Below, piece after piece: positions 24,964-33,356 of a stretch of 46,653 bases of DNA (position 1 is its first letter; each line of letters starts with the position of its first letter). The stretch lies in contig JALSMA010000045.1 of assembly GCA_026988015.1 (NCBI GenBank), positions 1 through 46,653 on the forward strand. Direction: 5' to 3'. A program made the position numbers and the translations under genes. The stretch is from Desulfobulbaceae bacterium. GTDB lineage: Bacteria; Desulfobacterota; Desulfobulbia; Desulfobulbales; Desulfocapsaceae. The notes under the pieces were generated by a model. That model searched no databases, was not told where the DNA came from, and saw nothing but the letters and a program-made list of their open reading frames with translations.

Positions 24964-25982
24964 TATCGTTTCTCCATCAAGGGTTCAAGGTTGTCGGCAA
25001 GACTCTCAACAATCTTATCATTTACTTTCATTTCTATAATTTTAGCAGCTTCCAGAATGGCATTTTTAATGGCAACAGCGTTTGATTTGCCGTGGCAGAT
25101 GATCCCTGTACCATTAATCCCCAACAGGGGAGCACCACCATATTCTGCATAATCAACACGTTTTTTAAATTTTCTAAAAACCGGTCGTGCAAGAAAATAT
25201 CCAATCTTAGCCTTTAAAGAACCCATAATTCCAGTACGAATCATTTCAGTCGCGGCCTCAACCAGCCCTTCACTTACTTTGAGGCAGATATTTCCGACAA
25301 AACCATCACAGACGATCACATCGATATCACCTTGAAAGATATCTCTTCCTTCAACATTCCCTACAAAATTAAGGGAACTGTTTTTGAGAAGAGCATGGGT
25401 TTCTTTCACAAGCTGATTTCCTTTTCCTGTCTCTTCACCGATACTCAGGATTCCAACCCTTGGAGATTCTATATCAAAGACACGGGAAAACGCCGAAGCC
25501 ATCAGGGCAAACTGGAATAAGTGCTGAGGACGACAGTCAACATTAGCACCGACATCCATCATCACAACCGGTTTTTTAAGAGTGGGAAAGGCATTGGCAA
25601 TGCCGGGACGGGAAACATTTTTAAGACGACCGAGTTTCCGAACTGCTGCTGCCATGGTGGCACCGGAGTTGCCGGCACTAACGGCGGCATCGGCTTCGCC
25701 TGTTTTTACAAGATCAAAGGCGAGCATGACGGAGGATCTTTTTTTCTTTCTGATGGCCTCAACAGGAGATTCCCCCATCTCAACCATTTCAGAAGTATGA
25801 ACTATCCTCAGTCTGGACAGGATAGACTCATCGGGAGCCATTTTTTCAAGACATTGCTGAATCGCAGCCTCATCTCCGACAAGGATAATCTGCAATTCAG
25901 CTTCTTCTAGAGCCTGTATTGCCCCGGCTATCTGTTCATCAGGACCATGGTCTCCCCCCATGGCATCCAAGGCAATACGCAT
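24963..25982 (-). CDS. plsX: phosphate acyltransferase PlsX
   Basis: A 339-residue PlsX, making acyl-phosphate from acyl-ACP for phospholipid synthesis. Starts RIALDAMGGDHGP; further typical stretches are AVSAGNSGATMAAA, DVGANVDCRP and CDGFVGNICLK. It begins 10 bp after rpmF, the conserved rpmF-plsX-fabH order. Confidence 0.96.
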   Translation of the reverse strand: MRIALDAMGGDHGPDEQIAGAIQALEEAELQIILVGDEAAIQQCLEKMAPDESILSRLRIVHTSEMVEMGESPVEAIRKKKRSSVMLAFDLVKTGEADAAVSAGNSGATMAAAVRKLGRLKNVSRPGIANAFPTLKKPVVMMDVGANVDCRPQHLFQFALMASAFSRVFDIESPRVGILSIGEETGKGNQLVKETHALLKNSSLNFVGNVEGRDIFQGDIDVIVCDGFVGNICLKVSEGLVEAATEMIRTGIMGSLKAKIGYFLARPVFRKFKKRVDYAEYGGAPLLGINGTGIICHGKSNAVAIKNAILEAAKIIEMKVNDKIVESLADNLEPLMEKR

Positions 25983-25992
25983 GTGTATAGCC

Positions 25993-26181
25993 CTACTCTA
26001 TTTCAGCATCCAGACTATAAACAGAGCGTCCCTTATACATACCACAACTCGGACAGATACGATGGGGCTGTTTAGGCTCTCCGCATTCTGAACATGTGGA
26101 TAGCCCTGGTGCACTCAAGGCGTCATGCGATCTTCTTTTACGGGTACGGGAATGTGAATGTCTTCTTTTAGGCAGAGCCAT
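25993..26181 (-). CDS. rpmF: 50S ribosomal protein L32
   Basis: A 62-residue basic protein starting [20 protein letters not shown] with a zinc-ribbon CSECGEP ... CPSCGMYKG, the cysteine-containing form of L32. Short Arg/His-rich N-terminus fits the rRNA-binding tail. Located between yceD and plsX as in most bacteria. Confidence 0.97.
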   Translation of the reverse strand: MALPKRRHSHSRTRKRRSHDALSAPGLSTCSECGEPKQPHRICPSCGMYKGRSVYSLDAEIE

Positions 26182-26228
26182 GATAAATCCTCCAATAAAT
26201 GCATTGCCGCACAGGCGGCATAAAGTGT

Positions 26229-26741
26229 CTAATTATTTTGTAGCTTTTTTAAAATAGCAAAGGGAGAATTTTCGTTATTCTCACTGCATTTGCACTGGTT
26301 TTCATTCAAGTTCATCCCACAGCGATTGCATAAGCCTTTGCACTGTTCACCGCAAAGTGATTGCTGTGGCATGGCCAGAAGTAACTGTTCTTTTAAAACA
26401 TCAACAGTTTCAACGACTGGTTCCACAAGATAAACATCTTCGCAATTCTCATCAGTGCCATCATAATCTGACTCTCTTACCGGTTCACTCTCCAAGTGGT
26501 AGTGGTAAAAGAAGTCATGTTGAACGCCGTACTCAATTCTACAACCACATCGATCACAAGTGGAGACAACAGCAGCAGTGAGTTCACCCTCAAGATGAAA
26601 AAGATCTTCTTTCTTCCGGCTGACCAGAAAGCTTCCTGTAATCTCAGCTTCAAACATTGGGACAGTATCTGAGAATTGAACAAATTCCCTGACGCTATAT
26701 TTTTTCCTGTTCGTGCTATTCTCAGCAAGTAAAATTTTCAT
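26229..26741 (-). CDS. yceD: DUF177/YceD family protein
   Basis: A 170-residue member of the YceD (DUF177) family, which almost always precedes rpmF and is linked to 23S rRNA or L32 biogenesis by context. Visible cysteine pairs TCDRCGC and, near the C-terminus, [12 protein letters not shown] with further cysteines suggest a zinc site. The ATG at 26741 (MKILLAENS) is preferred; a TTG at 26798 would add 19 residues without a ribosome-binding site. Probably the first gene of the ribosome/fatty acid operon. Confidence 0.85.
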   Translation of the reverse strand: MKILLAENSTNRKKYSVREFVQFSDTVPMFEAEITGSFLVSRKKEDLFHLEGELTAAVVSTCDRCGCRIEYGVQHDFFYHYHLESEPVRESDYDGTDENCEDVYLVEPVVETVDVLKEQLLLAMPQQSLCGEQCKGLCNRCGMNLNENQCKCSENNENSPFAILKKLQNN

Positions 26742-26880
26742 GGGATCACCGCGACTCACAAGCTCAGGTGTACGAACGAAACTGACAAAAATACCCAATT
26801 TTCATCAGAATGGCCAGAAAAAAATTTAATTATTTTAAAACCCTGGAAATTCATGAATATTTTTCAATTCTTCAGAAAGT

Positions 26881-27318
26881 TTACAGGATACGTGCCAAGC
26901 GCCCGGAGGTTTTTTCAAGACGTAGGATCACACGAGCAAGGATATATTCTAAAAACAGGCCTGCACTCACAGGATACTGAAGTTGAAACGCCGTAAAGTC
27001 CGTTCTGGTCAAGCACCATAACCTGCTCTCTTTTATGGCTGTCACCCGGGTTTCACGCTGGTGTCTTTCAAGTAGACCACCCTCACCCACGATGGTACCG
27101 GGGTCAAGCAGTGCAATCACTTGCATCTTTTCCTGAAACCCGGTTTTTTTATAAACTGCAAGCTGCCCTTGAGAAAGAAAATACATCTTATCGGCCATAG
27201 AATCCGAATAATCAAAAAGGACATCTCCAGTGGCGAGATTCGTTTCATCAAGAACAAGGAACAATGCCTCAATCGCCGCCTGATCAACCAGGCCGGTGGC
27301 TGTCAAAAACTCTTTCAC
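26881..27318 (-). CDS. small cyclic nucleotide-binding-domain protein
   Basis: A 145-residue stand-alone cNMP-binding (CAP-like) beta-roll. The phosphate-binding cassette reads GEGGLLERHQRETRVTA, close to the CRP form GE..L....R..V.A, and a C-helix follows; there is no DNA-binding domain. GTG start at 27318 overlaps the mlaC stop (GTGA), so it is made with the Mla lipid-transport proteins. It may regulate the transporter in response to a nucleotide, possibly in place of the missing MlaB, but that is inference. Confidence 0.82.
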   Translation of the reverse strand: MKEFLTATGLVDQAAIEALFLVLDETNLATGDVLFDYSDSMADKMYFLSQGQLAVYKKTGFQEKMQVIALLDPGTIVGEGGLLERHQRETRVTAIKESRLWCLTRTDFTAFQLQYPVSAGLFLEYILARVILRLEKTSGRLARIL

Positions 27319-27944
27319 TGAGCTGCTCCATCACCAGTAAAAGATGCATTTTTCTCTTCAAGGACTTTAACCAGCCCGGCATACTTCTTTTTCCTGAGAA
27401 TTGACTTGAACTGATCCCGATAATTTCGGAGAAAGCTGACACCTTCAATATTAAGATCATAAACCTGCCAGCCTTTACCATTTTTGAGCATAACATAACT
27501 CACTGGAAGTGGAGCAGCACCATTATGCTTTACAAAGGTCAAGACAGCAGCTTTCTTACCTTTAATCCGTTCATCTTTATAAATTATTTCCTGCCCCGAA
27601 TATTCCTCAAGTTTTCCGACATAGGCATTCTCAAGCAGCTTGGTGAAAAGCCTGACGAACTGCTCACGTTCTTCCTGACTGATCTTCTGCCAGGTTCTCC
27701 CAAGTACCCGTTTTGACATTTCGGTAAAATCAAATCCCCGGGAGGCAATCTCCATTATCTTTCTTCGTCGTTCTTCTTTATTTTCAGTCCCCGCAAGACC
27801 AGGATCACGTATCACATCAATCATCCCTTGAAGGGTTGGGCGTAAAACCTCAGTGGGGCCGGCAGCAGTAGCCACAGCACCACCTGCACAGAGAAAGGAA
27901 AAGAGGAAAAGCAGAAGTAAAGAACGCCTGATACTTGTTTTCAT
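27315..27944 (-). CDS. mlaC: periplasmic phospholipid-binding protein MlaC
   Basis: A 209-residue MlaC/Ttg2D family protein with a signal peptide (MKTSIRRSLLLLFLFSFLCAG, cleavage around residue 28). Mature part contains FDFTEMSKRVLGRTWQKIS and FVRLFTKLLENAYVGKLEEY, typical of the family. It shuttles phospholipid between the outer-membrane MlaA lipoprotein and the inner-membrane MlaFED complex. Confidence 0.92.
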   Translation of the reverse strand: MKTSIRRSLLLLFLFSFLCAGGAVATAAGPTEVLRPTLQGMIDVIRDPGLAGTENKEERRRKIMEIASRGFDFTEMSKRVLGRTWQKISQEEREQFVRLFTKLLENAYVGKLEEYSGQEIIYKDERIKGKKAAVLTFVKHNGAAPLPVSYVMLKNGKGWQVYDLNIEGVSFLRNYRDQFKSILRKKKYAGLVKVLEEKNASFTGDGAAQ

Positions 27945-28092
27945 ATCACTATAATTATTGGTTTCTTTTATTCTTGTAGGAGCATCGTGGTTTTTTTAAA
28001 CATACTTGACAATATGTTTTATATTTTTCATTTCAATATGTTATCAAAAAAAACCCGGCACAGATTCAATGTATCATGAACCACTTCATCTG

Positions 28093-28896
28093 TTATTCAT
28101 CATTATCATCAATTTTTTTTCTTCGATAATCAAGATATACCTGACGCATGGAGACATAGGGATCCAGAGAGTACTTTTTGAGATCTTCATATATATCAGG
28201 ATTAAGAGACAACAGATTAACTCTGTCAAGGCTGTAATATCCAGCGCTGACCAGGAAATCATCCACAAAAAAGACCATGGGATGGCTGTAGGCGTCAGTT
28301 ACAAAACCCACAGCATCTCGCAAGTTGGATGGGCCAATAACAGGGAGACAGAGATAGATCCCTTCCCCTACCCCCCAGTAACCCAAGGTTTGTCCAAAAT
28401 CTTCCTCCCTTGGCGCAATCCCGAACTCCCGCCACGCCACGTCTCCGAAACCGTAAACACCAAGAGTGGAGTTTATCGCAAAGCGGGCCATAACCGCACC
28501 GGCATCATTGAACTTTAACTGCAAAAGGGTATTAATAAGGCGAATCGGGGCAGCAAAGTTATTGATAAAGTGACCAACTGAAAAACGTACATCCTGCGGC
28601 AGTACGGCACTGTACACCGTATTCAAAGGGCTCAGCACCCAATAGTAAAGCTTATCGTTAAACTCAAAGAAGACACGGTTTATGGGTTCAAGCGGGTCAT
28701 AGTAGTCAATCTCATCTAACAGTTCATCATCTAAGAAATCATCATCCAACAGCATATCAAGCTCATCGTCTGATTGCTCCATGGTCGACGATGACTCCCC
28801 AATCGCTGCAGTACTGCTTTTTTCGGCACATCCGGAGGCCGTGAGCAAAACTACTAACAGAATAAAACAGCTGAAATATCTCTTCACTGGATCCAT
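28093..28896 (-). CDS. mlaA: outer-membrane lipoprotein MlaA (VacJ)
   Basis: A 267-residue lipoprotein with lipobox LLTASGC (C23) and the VacJ signature DPLEPINRVFFEFND. GFGDVAWREFGI and GYWGVGEGIYLCLPVIGPSNLRD-type segments (shown in part) are family hallmarks. The ATG at 28896 gives a normal lipoprotein signal; an in-frame extension to 29028 would overlap mlaD and bury the signal. A highly acidic linker (DDELDMLLDDDFLDDELLDE) follows the cysteine. 148 bp separate it from mlaC, the widest gap in the operon. Confidence 0.93.
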   Translation of the reverse strand: MDPVKRYFSCFILLVVLLTASGCAEKSSTAAIGESSSTMEQSDDELDMLLDDDFLDDELLDEIDYYDPLEPINRVFFEFNDKLYYWVLSPLNTVYSAVLPQDVRFSVGHFINNFAAPIRLINTLLQLKFNDAGAVMARFAINSTLGVYGFGDVAWREFGIAPREEDFGQTLGYWGVGEGIYLCLPVIGPSNLRDAVGFVTDAYSHPMVFFVDDFLVSAGYYSLDRVNLLSLNPDIYEDLKKYSLDPYVSMRQVYLDYRRKKIDDNDE

Positions 28897-28921
28897 TGCA
28901 ATAAATTCACAATTATTATAT

Positions 28922-29368
28922 TTATTCAACATCCCCAAAAGCAAATTTGCTGATGAGCGATTCAATATCCACTGCAGATTCAGTATCAGTGAGGACAGCA
29001 CCTGCCTCAAAAAGTTCTTCATCTCCACCTAAACTCAAGGCGATAAATTTATCACCAATCAAGCCCTGGGATTTAACAGAAGCCATGGAGTCCACTGGTA
29101 ATGCAACAACGTTATTGATCTGTAGAGATACATTGGCAACTCCGTCCTCATCAAGCCATATTTTTGAGACCTGCCCCACAACAACCCCGGCTATCTGTAC
29201 AGAAGCCCCCTCTTTCACTCCGGTGATATTATCAAACTGGGCAGTTATATTATAGTTTTTACTATCACTGAAAAAGCTTACCTCACCCAACTGCAAGGCA
29301 AGATATCCAAAGGCAGCAAAGCCTGCAATCATAAAAATTCCGACAAGAAATTCAATACTGTTTTTCAT
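28922..29368 (-). CDS. mlaD: MlaD, MCE-domain protein of the lipid transporter
   Basis: A 148-residue protein with one N-terminal membrane anchor (EFLVGIFMIAGFAAFGYLAL) and a single MCE domain (about 38-115, including VQIAGVVVGQVSKIWLD and VKSQGLIGDKFIAL). The hexameric ring couples MlaFE to MlaC. ATGA overlap with mlaF. Confidence 0.94.
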   Translation of the reverse strand: MKNSIEFLVGIFMIAGFAAFGYLALQLGEVSFFSDSKNYNITAQFDNITGVKEGASVQIAGVVVGQVSKIWLDEDGVANVSLQINNVVALPVDSMASVKSQGLIGDKFIALSLGGDEELFEAGAVLTDTESAVDIESLISKFAFGDVE

Positions 29369-30150
29369 TTTTCCACCAAATGACTCTGATAAATTTCACC
29401 CATCGTGGTTTGTACAAATTCTCGTATGTGAGGCTTATTGGACCACTGTATAGCCTCAGGAGAAGAAAACACATCCATGGCCCCATTGTTTAGAACTATG
29501 ACCTGATCCGCAAGATTGAACACCTTGGGGATATCATGACTTACAATAATAGATGTATACCCTATCTGTTCCTGGGTTCTTGCAAAAAGCTGGTAAATCT
29601 CCTGAGTCATCACAGGATCAAGGCCGGTAGTTGGCTCATCAAAGAGCATAATCTCAGGTTTCAGTTGAAGAGCCCTGGCAAGCCCTGCCCGTTTTTTCAT
29701 GCCACCACTTAACTGGGCCGGGAATTTATTTTCATGCCCCAGAAGCTCAAGTTGTTCAAGGCTGGATAAAACCTGTTCTCTGACTTCATCTTCTGACTTT
29801 GAGGTTCTCTCCCTTAAGGGAAGAGCCACATTTTCAAAGACGGTCATGGAATCAAAAAGTGCAGCGCCTTGAAACAAAACTCCAAAACGCGTTCTCAGTT
29901 CTTTTAATTTGTTCCCCCTCGCCCGGGTAATATCATCGTCACCCACAAGTATCTGACCACTGTCAGCATCCATAAGCCGAAGAATCAGTTTCAGAGTAAC
30001 ACTCTTCCCCTGCCCGCTACCACCTGCTATAACAGTAGTTTTACCTGCGGGGATGCTGAAATTCACCTGATCGAGGATAACCTGTTTGCTCCCGTCATCA
30101 CGAATAAAGGCCTTTGTGACCCCCTTGAATTCAATTCCTGTTGTATTCAT
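29365..30150 (-). CDS. mlaF: MlaF, ATPase of the lipid ABC transporter
   Basis: A 261-residue ABC ATPase. Walker A AGGSGQGKSV, signature LSGGMKKRAGLARAL, Walker B EIMLFDEPTTGLDP and the H-loop VSHDI are all present. The MlaF-type signature and its neighbours fix the subfamily. ATGA overlaps on both sides (mlaE upstream, mlaD downstream). Confidence 0.95.
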   Translation of the reverse strand: MNTTGIEFKGVTKAFIRDDGSKQVILDQVNFSIPAGKTTVIAGGSGQGKSVTLKLILRLMDADSGQILVGDDDITRARGNKLKELRTRFGVLFQGAALFDSMTVFENVALPLRERTSKSEDEVREQVLSSLEQLELLGHENKFPAQLSGGMKKRAGLARALQLKPEIMLFDEPTTGLDPVMTQEIYQLFARTQEQIGYTSIIVSHDIPKVFNLADQVIVLNNGAMDVFSSPEAIQWSNKPHIREFVQTTMGEIYQSHLVEK

Positions 30151-30944
30151 ATAAGAATTGCCGTTAACAAATAGTCAAAAATAAGAACGGAGATGGACGA
30201 AAGTACCACTGCCTGAGTCGTCACCTTGGAAACACTGCGGGCACCAAACCCTGCCCCACGAATAAGATGAACAAAATAGCCACGTCCAGTACATATCCAG
30301 GCAATGAGCAGTGCAAAAACAAAGGATTTCACGGTACCAAGCCAGACATCGTGGCTGGTGACGCTGCTCTGCATTCCATCGATATAACTCCCGGGGTTGA
30401 CTCCCATGAGGTGAACCCCAGCGACATACCCACCGGCGATCCCGACCACATCAAAAAGCGCAGTGAGCAGAGGTACTGAGATCAGGGCGGCGAGAAGTTT
30501 CGGAGAGATGAGATAACGGAAAGGATCAATAGCCATACAGTCAAGGGCATCAAGTTGTTCAGAAATCCTCATTATACCAAGTTCGGCACACATGGCTGAC
30601 CCTGCTCTCCCTGCAACCATCAGAGCTGTAAGTACCGGGCCTAACTCCATAATAAGGGTAAGTGAAACTGCAGAACCAAGCATTCCTTCGGCACCAAATT
30701 TATGAAGTGAATAATATCCCTGCAGACCAAGAACCATCCCAGTGGACGCTGCAGTGAAGAAGATAACCACAAGCGATCCGACACCTATGAAATTCATCTG
30801 CCGCATGAATTCAGAAAACCGAAAAGGCGTCCTGAAACACCCCAATATCATCTGCAGCAGATAACAACCCATGCGGCCAAGATCAATCAGAATTGAAAGA
30901 CCACAGTTTCCTAACCGGCTTATGGGATTTTGTTGTTTTGGCAT
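30147..30944 (-). CDS. mlaE: MlaE, permease of the lipid ABC transporter
   Basis: A 265-residue MlaE/YrbE permease with about five membrane helices. GSAMCAELGIMRISEQLDAL and the DPFRYLISPKLLA motif are diagnostic. The ATG at 30944 (MPKQQ) is preferred for length; in-frame starts at 30974 and a TTG at 31010 also exist, none with a good ribosome-binding site. First gene of the mla operon. Confidence 0.93.
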   Translation of the reverse strand: MPKQQNPISRLGNCGLSILIDLGRMGCYLLQMILGCFRTPFRFSEFMRQMNFIGVGSLVVIFFTAASTGMVLGLQGYYSLHKFGAEGMLGSAVSLTLIMELGPVLTALMVAGRAGSAMCAELGIMRISEQLDALDCMAIDPFRYLISPKLLAALISVPLLTALFDVVGIAGGYVAGVHLMGVNPGSYIDGMQSSVTSHDVWLGTVKSFVFALLIAWICTGRGYFVHLIRGAGFGARSVSKVTTQAVVLSSISVLIFDYLLTAILI

Positions 30945-31176
30945 AAAATAGTAATCATCATTATGTGTAAACATAACGATTGAAAAATTTAAAAGAAGAA
31001 GTGGTTTCAATCTTTAGCATTACCAACTGATGTTCTACAGTTTTTTATGATAAAATCTGCAACAGTGAATGTCAATGCCTGAGAACAATAGTGACTAATA
31101 CTTCAATGGTTCTACTACACCTAAAAAGGTGCAGCGTTATAGTCTTGGGCAGAAAAAAAACTGCTAAAGAAAAAAA

Positions 31177-32208
31177 TTAATTTTTCCTTGGATCGAATGT
31201 CTCTCGCAAAGCCTCACCTATGAAAATCAACAACACCAGGGTACCGACAAGTACCAGAAAGGTGGAAAGCGACAGCCACCAAGCATCAATATTAGCCTTC
31301 CCCTGTGCCAGGAGTTCCCCTAGCGAAGGAGTGGAAGGTGGCACCCCAAGACCCAGAAAGTCGAGACTTGTGAGGGCCAGAATTGATGCAGACATCCGAA
31401 AAGGCAAGAATGTGATAACAGGTGTCATGCCGTTGGGGAGTAGATGACGATACATGATGGTTACATCTGAAACCCCCAGTGCTTTTGCCGCCTTGACGTA
31501 CTCCATGTTCCTGCCTTTTAGAAATTCAGCCCTTACATAATCAGAAAGCCCCATCCAGCTAAAAAGAGACAGGAGAACCAGAAGCAGCAATACACTGGGT
31601 TTAAAAATGGAAGCAAAAATAATAAGAAGATACAGTTCCGGCATTGCCCCCCATATCTCAATAAATCGCTGAAAAAACAGATCCACCTTCCCCCCGAAAA
31701 ATCCCTGAATAGCGCCTGTCAAGATGCCAATTAGAGTACCCACTGCTGTGAGGGCAAACCCGAACAGCACACTTAAACGGAATCCGTAGAGCAACCTGGC
31801 AAAGACGTCACGCCCTCTGTCATCAGTACCCAGAATATTCTCATTGGTGGGTGGGGATGGGACCGGACCGTCAATGTTAAAATTGATGGACTGAAAGCTG
31901 TGCCTGTTCAATGGAAAATAAACGCTGTTGCCATTACTGGTTAGTATCTCCTGGATGTACGGATCGAGATAGTCCGCTTCTGTCTCGAAATCGCCACCAA
32001 AAGTTGTCTCTGGATATTCTACAAAGAGAGGAAAATAAGCCTTCCCCTCATAAATCACCAGGAGCGGTGTGTCATTGGAAATAACCTCGGCACAGAGACT
32101 TGAAATAAAAAAGAAACCAAATATCAGAAGACTGTAAAACCCACGGCGGTTACGACAGAACCTGCGCCACCTTCTTCGGGAAATACTTATGGATTCCGTC
32201 TTTTCCAT
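31177..32208 (-). CDS. yejE: peptide ABC transporter permease, YejE type
   Basis: A 343-residue DppC/YejE-type permease. The N-terminus is basic (SRRRWRRFCRNRRGF) before the first helix; a large periplasmic loop (about 50-125) with YFPLFVEYPETTFGGDFETE and a TDDRGRDVFARLLYG stretch is typical of YejE rather than DppC. EAA-type loop AAKALGVSDVTIMYRHLLPN present. ATG at 32208 lies 4 bp after the yejB stop. No ATPase or binding protein gene is adjacent in this window. Confidence 0.88.
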   Translation of the reverse strand: MEKTESISISRRRWRRFCRNRRGFYSLLIFGFFFISSLCAEVISNDTPLLVIYEGKAYFPLFVEYPETTFGGDFETEADYLDPYIQEILTSNGNSVYFPLNRHSFQSINFNIDGPVPSPPTNENILGTDDRGRDVFARLLYGFRLSVLFGFALTAVGTLIGILTGAIQGFFGGKVDLFFQRFIEIWGAMPELYLLIIFASIFKPSVLLLLVLLSLFSWMGLSDYVRAEFLKGRNMEYVKAAKALGVSDVTIMYRHLLPNGMTPVITFLPFRMSASILALTSLDFLGLGVPPSTPSLGELLAQGKANIDAWWLSLSTFLVLVGTLVLLIFIGEALRETFDPRKN

Positions 32209-32212
32209 AATG

Positions 32213-33259
32213 TCACTCAGCGCTGTCAAAACTGATCCTTGGATCCACAATCACATAGCTCAAGTCAGACAACATCCTGGAAAAAAGGCCGATGATGGTA
32301 AAAAAGTAGAGGGTACCAAGCACGACAGGGTAGTCACGATTCAACACTGACTGATAGGCAAGAAGCCCCATGCCATCAAGGGAGAAAATTGTCTCTATTA
32401 GCAGGCTGCCTGTGAAAAATGCTGCTATAAAATAGCCGGGAAAGCCTGTTATGATGGGAATAATTCCATTTCTAAACACATGTTTATAGAGAACCTGAGT
32501 CTCACTAAGCCCCTTGGCACGGGCGGTAACCACATATTGTTTGCGTATTTCCTCGAGAAAGGAGTTTTTGGTGAGCATTGTCATCACGGCAAGACTGCCG
32601 ACAGCACTGGAAGTTATCGGCAACACCATGTGCCAGAGGTAATCGAGAATTTTTTGAATAAAACCCATCTCTGACCAGCCATCTGAGACTATTCCACGTA
32701 AGGGAAATATATTCCAGAACGATCCACCGCCAAAAAGGACAATCAGTGCAATGGCAAGTACAAATCCAGGTATGGCATAGCCTACCAGGATGGCCGTTGA
32801 GCTAATGATATCAAAGCGGGATCCGTCATTGACAGCCTTTTTAATCCCAAGGGGAATACATACCCCGTAAACAATAATAAAGCTCCAGAGTCCCAGTGAC
32901 ATGGAGACAGGCATCCTTGAAACAACAAGCTCAACCACTGACTGGTGATAGTAGTAGGATGAACCAAAATCAAAAACCAGATAATTCTTCATCATGGCTA
33001 TAAACCGTTGCAGCGGCGGTTTGTCGAAGCCGTATAGCTCTTTTAGATGTTCTATACGCTCACTGTCAAGCCCGGAATCTCCACGATAAATGGAAACCCC
33101 TCCAGCGACTTCACCACCCTCTCCAAGTCCTTCCATCTGAGCGAGAAGCTGTTCCACAGGACCACCCGGAACAAACTGGGTCACGACAAAGGTCAGCAAC
33201 ATCACTCCGAACAGAGTCGGAATCATAAGAGCCAACCGTTTTAAGATATAAAAAGCCAC
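32213..33259 (-). CDS. yejB: peptide ABC transporter permease, YejB type
   Basis: A 348-residue DppB-type permease starting with the usual FYILKRLALMIPTLFGVMLLTF helix and VPGGPVEQLL motif; the long insert around GGVSIYRGDSGLDSERIEHLKELYGFDKP is typical of YejB. EAA loop ARAKGLSETQVLYKHVFRNG. GTG start at 33259. With yejE it forms the membrane part of an oligopeptide importer (in enterobacteria it takes up microcin C and modified peptides). The missing YejA and YejF must be elsewhere. Confidence 0.9.
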   Translation of the reverse strand: MAFYILKRLALMIPTLFGVMLLTFVVTQFVPGGPVEQLLAQMEGLGEGGEVAGGVSIYRGDSGLDSERIEHLKELYGFDKPPLQRFIAMMKNYLVFDFGSSYYYHQSVVELVVSRMPVSMSLGLWSFIIVYGVCIPLGIKKAVNDGSRFDIISSTAILVGYAIPGFVLAIALIVLFGGGSFWNIFPLRGIVSDGWSEMGFIQKILDYLWHMVLPITSSAVGSLAVMTMLTKNSFLEEIRKQYVVTARAKGLSETQVLYKHVFRNGIIPIITGFPGYFIAAFFTGSLLIETIFSLDGMGLLAYQSVLNRDYPVVLGTLYFFTIIGLFSRMLSDLSYVIVDPRISFDSAE

Positions 33260-33302
33260 TTTAGACGTTTAATCCTTGTATTTTCTCTATCTATATGTCT
33301 AG

Positions 33303-33331
33303 TTGCAACTATATGTTTCAACTTGTATAAA
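33303..33331 (+). promoter_or_regulatory. sigma70-type promoter for rnd
   Basis: TTGCAA (33303-33308) and TATAAA (33326-33331) with a 17-bp spacer, in the gap divergent from yejB; the rnd ATG follows 25 bp after the -10. Confidence 0.65.
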
Positions 33332-33356
33332 ACTTTTCCTTACGTGATAAAACCAA

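Noticed and set aside
31088-31176. Terminator after yejE
   Set aside because: CACCT/AGGTG (near 31118-31135) and GCAG/CTGC stems are short and lack a proper U-tract position.
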